Source: Limnanthes douglasii subsp. nivea (Eukaryota; Streptophyta; Magnoliopsida; Brassicales; Limnanthaceae). Taken from it: a stretch of DNA of 64,000 bases. This document shows positions 23,960-32,238 of the stretch, one piece after another. Both the position numbers and the translations under genes were made by a program. Each line of letters opens with the position of its first letter. Positions within the stretch are counted from its first letter, which is position 1. The stretch lies in contig JAUPFV010000001.1 of the NCBI GenBank assembly GCA_036936605.1, forward strand, positions 118,862,771 to 118,926,770. The letters run 5' to 3'. The notes below the pieces were generated by a model. It saw only the letters and a list, made by a program, of their open reading frames with translations. It had not been told where the DNA came from and ran no database searches.

Positions 23960-24838
23960 AAGTTTGAGGGGCCCTCTGGGGGAAAGGGTGAAATTGATGA
24001 CCCTAGAGAGACCCCTGGTGTTTTAATACCGGATGAAGAAGTTGAAACTCACTCTCTGGCTGAAGGAAAAAGTGTTACGATAGGATCTAAGATGACTTCA
24101 GAATTGAAGGGTAAAATGTTAGATTTTTTGAAAGACCATCAGCATCTCTTTACTTGATGCAATGCTGATGTAACCGGAGTACCAACAAATATTATATCAC
24201 ACCAATTATTCAGCCGGAAAGACATAGCACCTGTTGTACAAAGGAGGAGAGCTTTTTCTAAGGAAAAGGCTGATGTCATAGTTCAAGAGGTAGACCAGCT
24301 TACTAAAATGGGGCACATACAGGAATCTCAATACCGTTTATGTACAGCCAATCCGGTGTTGGTAAAAAAGAAAAATGGTAAGTGGCGTATGTGCATCGAT
24401 TTCACGGATCTTAACAGAGCTTGCTCAAAATATTTATATCCAGTCCCCCGAATTGATCAGTTGGTGGATTCCATATCTGGGAACAAGCTGTTGTCCTTTA
24501 TGGATGCCTTCTTCGGGTATAATCAGATTCAAGTAGATCCGAAGGATCGAGAACATACTACATTTGTTACTGATAGGGGCCTCCATTGTTATAAAGTAAT
24601 GCCGTTTGGGTTAAAAAATGCTGGGGCTACTTATCAGAGCTTGGTAAACAAGGCCTTTGTTAATCAAATTGCAAGAAACATGGAAGTTTACATCGACTAC
24701 ATGATGGTGAAAAGTATGGACAAAGAGCTACACGTGGCAGATCTCCAAGAAACTTTTGCCAACTTGGTGAAAGTAAATTTAAAATTAAACCCAGAAAAGT
24801 GCGTTTTTGGAGTGCAGTCCGGACATAGTTATGAGTGA
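23960..24838 (+). pseudogene. G1 reverse transcriptase, first half
   Basis: RT motifs run from KKKNGKWRMCIDFTDLNRAC through LSFMDAFFGYNQIQV and MPFGLKNAGATYQ to EVYIDYMMVKS. The catalytic YIDD is YIDY. The frame ends at VFGVQSG followed by unrelated residues and a stop. There the DNA jumps from mid-RT to the sequence before the 3' LTR, an internal deletion of several kilobases compared with G2. A stop near 24155 interrupts the part before RT. Confidence 0.85.
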
Positions 24839-24899
24839 GTATGGACTATTTTTTAGGTCTTTCCAAAGGCCTTCGAACGCAACCTAAAAAAGGGGATAT

Positions 24900-25275
24900 T
24901 GATGAGTCCGAATTTTATCACCACTCATTATGAGGACCGGACAGGGACAATTCGGACAAGATCCACCCACTAAACCATCCAAACTAAACTAATGTATTAA
25001 AAACTTAATCACCTCATGACTAAGCTAATTACCTACCTGCTTAAAAACTAATGGGTCTTTGAACTCGACCCGAATTCATAATCATGACCCGAAAGCCCAT
25101 GTGGCCCAAGATTAAGGGTATAAATACCCAACCACTTTCATTTAATGAGGGTAATGAAATTTAAATACAACCATGCAGCTCAAATCTCTCACTACAATCT
25201 ACTACACATTAAATACCCTTGAAATACCTCAAAACTTTAGACAAAATTACCCTCAGTTGAAATTAATCCTCACCA
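24900..25275 (+). repeat. G1 3' LTR
   Basis: This is the partner of 21191-21566. It follows the purine tract aaaaaaggggatat and is followed by the target duplication aaggc. Confidence 0.9.
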
Positions 25276-25736
25276 AAGGCTACCACTGGAGGCTAGCAAG
25301 ATGAGTCGTGGATACAAGGTTATGAGAAGTGTCAAATGATCAAGGAATCACGAGCATGATGAGAGGACAGATATAGAGGAGGCTCAACGACTTAGGGAGA
25401 ATGACACGATCTAATACGACCAAGTGCGTCTGAAAATGGCCGTCTATATCCTTCAAAAATATCTTTTCGTGCGTAAGAGTTTGGAAGCAATACTTCCGTA
25501 AAAGTTTCAACCATATTGTATGGAGGCGTACAACGGAACAACAGATCCCGAACTCCACTTGGAGAAATTCTAAAATATCATGATGACATTTAACCCTGTA
25601 TACACTATGTTGTACAATGTGTTATCTAAGACTCTCAACTCTAACATTATGGATTTGTTTAATGGGTTACCAAAGGGGTCGATACATGATTTTATAGGTT
25701 TTTGGGGCATTTTCAAAGATAGGTTCATGTGCAATA
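25276..25736 (+). pseudogene. O1 gag, second part, block A
   Basis: The host element resumes after G1 with the target duplication. It shows EAYNGTTDPELHLEKF-like pieces near 25525, then VLSKTLNSNIMDLFNGLPKG and FWGIFKDRF. These are the gag core blocks (Y-x-G-x-x-D-P, F-x-x-L-P-x-G-S-I, F-x-x-x-F-x-x-x-F). It ends abruptly at 25736, where a Copia fragment begins; block B continues as O1. Confidence 0.65.
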
Positions 25737-26430
25737 ATGATTCATTATGCTTCAGCATCCGAGAGTTTAATGTATGCTCAATTTTATATTAGGTCGGACA
25801 TTGACTTTGTTGTGAATATGTTAGGGAGATACATAAGTAACCCAGACATTAAGCACTAAAAGGAAATGAAAATGGTACTTAATATCTGCAAGGAACAAAA
25901 GGACACATGTTAACATATAGGAAGTCAAAAAGGATAGAGACCATTGGATATTCCGATTCAGATTTTGATGGATGCGTAAACACATTGCAAAAAACTTTTT
26001 GAAACATATTCTTATTGGTTTGAGGTGTAATATCCTCAAAAAGTGTGAAGAAATACTTATTAAATCGTCCATCATGCCAGAAAAAATTGTTACATGCTTC
26101 AAAACATCGAACCAGTTATTCTGGTTGCAGAATTTCATCACGAGATTGCATATTGTACAAGGGGTAAAAGGTCACATGAGGTTGTATTGTCACAATAATT
26201 CTATAGTGTTGTATTCTAACAACAATAAGAGTTCGTCTAAATCTAAACATATAGACATAAAGTTCATGTATATTAAAGAGAGAGTTCAGATGGATCATAT
26301 AAGTATAGAGCACATCGGTACAAACTCGACAATATCAGATCCTCTGATAAAATACAAATTTTTCTTAAGGTTTTCCAAGAACATTAGCAGTACGTGTGTA
26401 GTTGATTTAAATGATTGTTAGTTTTAATGG
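25737..26430 (+). pseudogene. Copia RT end and RNase H fragment
   Basis: Starting at 25737 the frame reads MIHYASASESLMYAQFYIRS then DIDFVVNMLGRYISNPDIKH. That is the Copia P-Y-x-x-A-V-G-S-L-M-Y-A block after RT. RNase H follows: IETIGYSDSDFDGCV near 25935, the Asp-containing start, then LYCHNNSIVLYSNNNKSSSK, SKHIDIKFMYIKERVQ and ISIEHIGTNSTISDPL (usual family block IDIKxHFIRExV). The Asp of the C-D-N motif is His. Stops and frameshifts make it dead. The junction with O1 gag at 25736 is sharp. Confidence 0.8.
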
Positions 26431-26518
26431 GATTGATTCTAATGGGATCCAATGATATATGTAATATTATATATGTAAAAGTTTATTGCAATATATATGA
26501 TTGGTTATATTTGATAAG
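26431..26518. other. short AT-rich spacer
   Basis: This sits between the Copia fragment and the G3 LTR. It could be the Copia 3' untranslated end. No target duplication for G3 could be checked because the other end of G3 lies in the N gap or beyond it. Confidence 0.3.
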
Positions 26519-27299
26519 TGTTAGAATATTTAGGGTGTTTATCGGGAAACGCGTAAAATGTGTCAGGCTAGTAAGCACAAAAGTTTAGAGAGAGAAAGTA
26601 GTCAAAATAAAGTACTAATCATTAGAAGGTCCCCTTTTTGGGGGACATAATCTTTCTTTATATAGTGACGGCTGTGGGACCCATGGTCACATGCCAAACT
26701 TATTCTAATTGAATGTTACCCCCTTTATTTGTACTTTTGTTACTTATTTCTTACTTTACAATTAAGTCCCTGCACATAATTACATTATAATTTGAGCCCT
26801 ATATTTCACTTGGTATTTTATGCCCTTATGAGTAGCCCCCTAGTTTTACGGAGAGTCGAGCTAAAAATAATTGAGTGCAGCGCGCAGGGTCAGCGATTTC
26901 CCCCTCGATTCGGTCGTGTCGAGCGTAGGGTCATAATCCCACTATTGATGCAGTTGTTGCCAAGTTAGAATTTACTAATGATAAAATGTCGTTGCCAGGG
27001 TCGACATTCTATCAAACAATGATAAATGTCAATGCTAAGATCGACCATCCTACCGATCTGATTATTACTGTGGGCAAGGTCGACACTCTGTTAAATATCG
27101 ATGTTGGGGTCAATAAATTATCGTTGATTGTCGATACCAGGGTCGACTATTACATGGTTTGAATTTGTGTATTTACTGATTTGTCGATGCTATGATCTGC
27201 ATACCATATTTAATCTTTTCCACTTAAGTACCGAAGATTTTTGAACTGGTCTGGGACACTTTAATAGGCTTGAAATCGGGTTTAAATTTCTCGAGGCCC
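26519..27299 (-). mobile_element. G3 3' LTR (single copy, proposed limits)
   Basis: Read on the minus strand it would start TGGGCC at 27299, next to a purine tract (ggatatgggggcttgg), and end CTAACA at 26519. A TATA box (CTATATAAAG, minus strand) lies near 26655-26664, with a perfect 6-bp hairpin (gtcccc/ggggac) just downstream. The U3 part holds about six degenerate repeats of agggTCGAC. The partner LTR is not available, so these limits rest on the TG..CA ends and the promoter order. Confidence 0.45.
26630..26652. terminator. hairpin in G3 LTR R region
   Basis: gtcccc and ggggac pair perfectly around a 6-base T-rich loop. On the minus strand it lies just downstream of the LTR TATA box, a place where plant LTRs often carry structure. 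A role in transcript ending or packaging is only a guess. Confidence 0.25.
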
Positions 27300-27558
27300 A
27301 CCAAGCCCCCATATCCTAATCGATTTTTTCTTCCCGTCCACGTGTCTTCTTCTAATTGATCGATGTGTTTTTCATCATTAGCTATCTATGCGCATGCTAA
27401 GAATCGTAGCCCTCTAGGTTTTTTGTAGCCCCTTGGTTTGACACGTGCCACATAGTGATTAGGTCGTACTTGAACCTATATTTTGGTTAAGCAATTTGAA
27501 ATTCCCGAGGCTCTTTTCGATTGCACTTCTCCATGGAGCGGATCCTTACCACACTTGC

Positions 27559-27600
27559 TTCCCCTATAAATAGTTCTTGTTTTCATTCTCACTTTCACTG
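27559..27600 (+). promoter_or_regulatory. TATA promoter of the G3 antisense gene
   Basis: The sequence cccctataaatagttc is a strong TATA box on the plus strand, about 100 bases before the first ATG of the antisense gene (27665). The corresponding G2 box (32131) has nearly the same spacing. It points away from the LTR promoter and opposite to gag-pol. Confidence 0.55.
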
Positions 27601-27664
27601 AGTAATTTTTAAAGAGATAAGCTCTAGCCAAATCACCTTTATAGAGAGAGAAAATCCCAAGTTT

Positions 27665-29328
27665 ATGAGAAAACCCCTGTCTCACAAGAAACCGACGAAG
27701 AAATCCGACTCTCCTGAAAAGCCTATCTTTCGCTTCGTCGACTACTTGCAAATCACTCAAAGGTCGGAAGAATACCGAGCAGCTAGGCTGATCCACAGAG
27801 GTGTTGTTTCACCGGCGTATTCAGAGCCCTTGATTTTTCCAAGACCTAATAATCCAGGTCCTTCGAACCTTTCCACCTACAAAGATCTTCCATCCTCGCA
27901 AAAAGAATTTTTTCAAAGCCCCCTGCTGCTCGAAATTCTCCCAGAATATCCAATACCGAAAATCCTCCCTCGTCTTTACAGCCTCGGATTCTCAACACCC
28001 GACCAAAAACTCCATTTCTGACTATGGGTTATTCCAGTTCCTCCTCTATGCCTCCTCGTGAGTACGTTCCTCCACGCGAGTACGTTCAACTTATTTATAA
28101 CATCATCGGGATAAAAACAAGTCACAACACCGCGACAACTACCAAGAGAGGTGTTCTAACAGATGAAGAGAGAAAGAAACAAAAGAGGGTTCTGTCGAAC
28201 GTCGACGCTAAAAGTCATGGCCATATCCGAACGCATAGCAGCTCGAGTGCTGTTCTTGCTACCCCTTCTCATCGGGATCTGATGTCTGCTGACAAACATC
28301 CACTTGCAGGATCGGTGAATGCAGATGCTATGCCCCCAACCTCCAAATCTTCCTCAAAACCAGCGTTGGCTAATGTCAAAGGGAAAGTTACTGACCGGCT
28401 CGTCAAGAAGCCTTCGCACAAGTTTTCAAGACCTAACGTGGTGATAAAAGTCGACGATGAAGTACCTAAAATGGTCGCCCCTCGGCCTCCTCCAAAAATC
28501 ATTCCACTAAACAAAGTCTGGGGAGAAAGACGCTAAGTGAGCGAAATCTGGGATCAAGGATAACCGATCTTTAAATACCTCCAAGACAGTTGCTTTGACC
28601 AGACCTGTTATCGCGCCTGCCACCGACCCTGAGACTGTACCAGTCGATGGCGAGGATGTCGATCCTAATCAGTCGATGGAAAACCCTTCCATAATCATGA
28701 TCGATGGAATCTAAAGAGAGCCGTTGCCACCTGGAACGACCGACGTCGTGACTGGGTACCACGTTCGGTTGACCAACGATCACATCATCTCTCTATTCAA
28801 CGGTAAATATCTGTACTACTCGCCTGACAAACATGAGGAGTTAAAAAAGATCTGGGGGATTCCTTCATGCGTCAAAGTTCCGTTTCCCCAACCTGGAGAA
28901 ACCCCTCTGCATATCCAAGGTCGGGAGGTAGTCTTTTTCACCAAACTCTTTAACTGGGTTTGAGACTTTACCTCGACCCTGATATTGTTAGGTACTTTGA
29001 GATCCTCAAACTATGTCCGACCCAACTGAACCCAAATGCCTGGTACACATTGATGTTCATGGCCTCTCGGCTGTCAGGGATCCCTATCATAATGGAACAA
29101 TATATAGGGATATCAGGTCTCTCAAAATTCGGGAAGCTACCCTTTTCTGCTCATCCCTCGTCAACCCCAAAAAGACCGTGAACAACTTATTAGAGGCTGA
29201 CAGATCATGGAAGTATAGATTTGTCTTTGTCAGTGGAGTTTGGGAGAATGGCCGACCGTACAGCCAGGAAAATAGGAGGCGACTCACCTTTAAATGGGTC
29301 CCCGAAGGTATTGATATGCACAAACTAT

Positions 29329-29359
<31 letters not shown>

Positions 29360-30658
29360 TTTTTAAAAGTTATCTTTTAGTTTGCAAGGTTACTATCCAG
29401 CAGCTGCGGAAGGCACACCTTGAAAAAGCTTCGACAATCTTCGCCCAACTCCGACATTTTGTAAGGAAGAACTGGGGTCAGAACTTTGGCCAATGCTTCA
29501 AGAACACCAACCTTATCAACAACAACCTTTGGCACTGTTCGGACCGTATCCTGAGTTCTGAAGAATTGCGGACCCCTCCTGACCTGGTTGATTTTGTTAA
29601 GAGGCTCGCGGCTCCAGAGCAAGCGTGTGAAATCCGAGGAGCTGTCCGATATTGAGGGTGAACATGGTACCGTTATGGACCAACCTACTGAAGTTCTCCC
29701 TTCCGAGCCAGAAGCTACTGTCGTTCTTCATGACCCGGTTGCAAGTAGCGACAAGTCTCCTGCTGCTATCCTGAGAAGGAAAAAAGACTGTGGCGCGAAA
29801 CGGAAGAAGGGCCCTTTGGCTGAAGAAGGAGACAAATCATCCTTAAGCCAAAAATCCAAAGGGAAAGCCATTGCTCAAGAGGTAACTGTCGACCCTACCA
29901 ACGAACAAACTACCATACCCTTGATGTTCGAACATTTCGAGGGTACAAAAATTCCCGCTCCCGTTGGCTGTCTCGAGACAAAGGCGAACTCAGAGGACCC
30001 TATCCCTCCTGGACAAGGAACTTCAATTTTGCCCGTTCACGCCCAAAGTTCGAGCTCCTTCTTCCTTCAGGACTCGGATGTTCTAACTAACTCTGTGCAG
30101 GCCCTCTTTGTTCCTATAGCTCAAAAATAAAGAGAAGTATTGAAACTTCAGAGGGAGCTTGTCGAACTCAAGAGAATGATCTCGACCCAAGCTAAAGAAT
30201 CGCAAGAATCGGTCGATCTTGTTAAAAAACAAGCCGATGCTTCTGAGGCTGAAGTTAGAGCTTTTGGGGTGAAAAAGAAAGAGTGAGAAAAAACCCTCTC
30301 CGAAATCGAGGAGAACCATGCCAGGGCCGTCGAAGAACTTGCTGCTCAGAAAATTCAGAACGAATTTCTTCGATGGCGGTCGAAGAAGATGGCCAAAGAA
30401 GTTCAGAAGCTCAAAACGGCTCTTGACCAAAGCAAGGAGGAGAACCATGCTTTTGGAGTTAAGTGTAAAATGGTCATGGATCAACAAGTTGCCGATGCGA
30501 GGGCCGGTTATGTCTTGAATTTCCATGCCTTGTGTCCTCATATGCCACTTGGGTCGATGTGGTTTGATGTTCCAGAAGAAGATCGCCCTGAAGGCGTCGA
30601 CTGCTCTGACCATGCCATTGAAGAATCCGAACCTTCTGACAATTTCTCTGATGCTTGA
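27665..30658 (+). pseudogene. G3 antisense gene (Transposase_28-like core plus coiled coil)
   Basis: This is a plant Gypsy accessory gene of unknown function lying opposite to pol. An N-terminal Ser/Pro/Lys-rich region (27665-28536) comes first. The core then reads KIWGIPSCVKVPFPQPGET, VFFTKLFNW, PDIVRYFEILKLCPTQLNPN and AWYTLMFMASRLSGIP, with FVSGVWENG near 29228; this resembles the 'putative gypsy-type transposon' family. An intron follows at about 29308-29388. After it come Lys-rich sequence (29588-30130), a coiled coil (LQRELVELKRMIS to LKTALDQSKEEN, about 30140-30460) and an acidic end WFDVPEEDRPE, finishing SDNFSDA. Several frameshifts and stops break it. Confidence 0.6.
29308..29388 (+). 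other. intron of the G3 antisense gene with (TA)n
   Basis: GTATTG at 29308 follows the frame ending FKWVPEG, and a pyrimidine-rich stretch leads to TTGCAAG at 29388 (an alternative AG lies at 29400). A (TA)n microsatellite fills 29330-29354. The G2 gene has a GT..AG intron at a comparable place, about 20 residues after the shared SGxWENG motif. Agreement between diverged elements supports it. Confidence 0.5.
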
Positions 30659-30831
30659 TTTTATTAACTCAAATATTATGCTGTCTTTTCTTCACTTCTA
30701 GCTTATTTTGTAACTGGATTTTTATTTTGTAAACCGAACTGTTTATGTTGGACGTTATCTTTTTTCCATTGGAAGTGATCAATTTCCGATGCTAATTGTT
30801 TAATGTATTTAATTACATTTTGAAATTGTAG

Positions 30832-31224
30832 ATCAACTTAAAAGTTGAAAAACCTCCTTTGATGGGTTTGACATTTTGTGGATCAACCTTGAAAGTTGAA
30901 AACCCCTTTGATGGGTTCGACATTTTGTAGATCAACTTGAAAGTTGAAAAGCCCCTTTGATGGGTTCGACACTTTGTGGATCAACTTGAAAGTTGAAAAA
31001 CCCCTTTGACGGGTTCGACATTTTGTACATCAACTTAAAAGTTGAAAACCCCCTTTAATGGGTTCGACATTTTGTGGATCAACTTGAAAGTTGAAAAACC
31101 CCTTTGATGGGTTCGATATTTTGTAGATCAACTTAAAAGTTGAAAACCCCTCTTGATGGGTTCGACATTTTATGGATCAACTTGAAAGTTGAAAAACCCC
31201 TTTGATGGGTTTGACGTTTTGCAG
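30832..31224. repeat. 49-bp tandem repeat, eight copies, in G3
   Basis: Eight head-to-tail copies follow the pattern atcaacttgaaagttgaaaa then acccctttgatgggttcgac then attttgtgg, with one to five differences each. Each contains the short inverted pair caactt/aagttg. They lie between the antisense gene and the end of pol, which is where Tat elements such as Retand are known to carry amplified repeats. It is not a CRISPR array: there are no spacers. Confidence 0.9.
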
Positions 31225-31276
31225 ACTTATTTTTAGGCTTTGAATATTCACTATAAAAGGGTCGGTTTAAGTAGAC

Positions 31277-31331
31277 ACCTCATTAAAACTTCTCCGCGCC
31301 ACCAGGGTAGGAAAGAGTGTGCCCCCGACTA
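31277..31331 (-). promoter_or_regulatory. conserved motif downstream of pol (G3 copy)
   Basis: The phrase acctcattaaaact is followed by tccgcgccaccagggtagg and aaagagtgtgccccc. The same block stands just downstream of pol in G2 (35526-35578) and G4 (56308-56363), although the elements' other non-coding DNA has diverged. It sits where pol and antisense transcripts would converge. The function is unknown. Confidence 0.55.
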
Positions 31332-31382
31332 AAGTTTCAATTACACTTCAAAAATTAAAAAGATAAAAGTTACAACTCATTC

Positions 31383-31793
31383 TGGTGGTGATAATAATCG
31401 CCTCAGGGTAGGCTAGTAATTTCAGTTGGTGTTTTAAGATAGTATGTGGGTGTTATGTGTTTAGAGTAGTGAGTAGAGAGATAATTAAGCAGCTTGGTAG
31501 CAGTTAATTCTCATTACCCACACTTAATGCAGGTGGTTGGGTATTTATACCCTGATGTTTGGGCCCTTATGGGCTTTCGGGTCATGTTTAATGGACCCGG
31601 GTCATGTTAAAAGACCCATGAGCTCTAAGTAGGAGAGCAAGTAGCTTAGTCAGGAAGTGTTTAGGTATTTTAGTACTTTTGTCATAGTTCGAATAGTCCT
31701 ATAGGCTAGATATTCGAAGTGAGCTGTTCGGTATCCGGAGAGGTCGGACCGATCAGTCCCTGTACGGGGAGCAGGCAAAATTCGGACTCATCA
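31383..31793 (-). repeat. G2 3' LTR
   Basis: This 411-bp LTR begins TGATGAGTCCG and ends CACCACCA on the minus strand. A TATA-like GGGTATAAATACCC lies near 31546-31559. Its partner is 41323-41733. Confidence 0.93.
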
Positions 31794-32124
31794 GGAGCTT
31801 CTTTTTTAGGTGTTTGTTCAAATTCTCTTTGTCAAAAACCTGAAAAACAGTCCAATATCAGGGGTAGTTCTCATCCGGAGAGGTTTATTTGCTTTATGGT
31901 TTTATCCGGACAGATAAAGCTTGATGAATCCAAACGGTTTTTTTGCCAGAGATCGTGGGACACGTGTCACACTCTGATTGGTTGCTTCAGCCGTTTTTTC
32001 ACCTTGAATTTCAAACCCACCTTCTTCGAAAAGCAACTTCTTTAATTACAGATGGTGACATGAGCGCCGTCTTTTAATCATTGCCAAACTTTTCGAATTC
32101 TCCTAGGAATCAACTTCCTTTTTC

Positions 32125-32165
32125 AGATTTACTATAAATTCAAACTCACTTTCTACTGTTTTACT
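32125..32165 (+). promoter_or_regulatory. TATA promoter of the G2 antisense gene
   Basis: actataaattcaaac at 32131 lies about 106 bases before the ATG at 32239. This matches the layout of the G3 antisense gene, so the spacing is conserved between diverged elements. Confidence 0.55.
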
Positions 32166-32238
32166 ATCTCTTTGATATTTACTCTGCATATTTTCTTAGA
32201 GCTTTCTCTCTCTAAAGCAAAGATTTACTTGATAGTTT

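Larger units (their letters stand above)
21191..25275 (+). mobile_element. G1: truncated Tat-type Gypsy element
   Basis: The element has two 376-bp LTRs (21191-21566 and 24900-25275), both starting TGATGAGTCC and ending CTCACCA. It is flanked by the 5-bp target duplication aaggc (21186-21190 and 25276-25280). A primer site (aattggcgatcacagtggg) follows the 5' LTR and a purine tract (aaaaaaggggatat) precedes the 3' LTR. Inside are gag, protease and only the first half of RT; the end of RT, both RNase H domains, integrase and the antisense gene are deleted. By eye the LTRs differ at about 20 positions (about 5%). Sequence similarity places it with G2 and G4. Confidence 0.92.
15795..25736 (+). 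repeat. duplicated segment, block A
   Basis: Excluding the G1 insertion (21191-25280), this segment matches block B (44870-50790). The shared order is P1 (about 15800-16040, like 45810-46020), P2 (about 16110-17540, like 46060-47690), NLP-like fragments, then Q (about 19060-20117, like 48275-49269), then the O1 LTR and gag. Q and O1 are nearly identical between blocks, while P2 is clearly more diverged and holds two SINEs only in block B. Similarity ends at 25736, where block A switches to a Copia fragment. Confidence 0.75.

Noticed and set aside
29330..29354. (TA)n as a functional promoter element
   Set aside because: It sits inside the predicted intron of the G3 antisense gene; a plain microsatellite is the simpler reading.
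30832..31224. CRISPR-like array
   Set aside because: The 49-bp units are directly adjacent, with no unique spacers, and the sequence is plant DNA.
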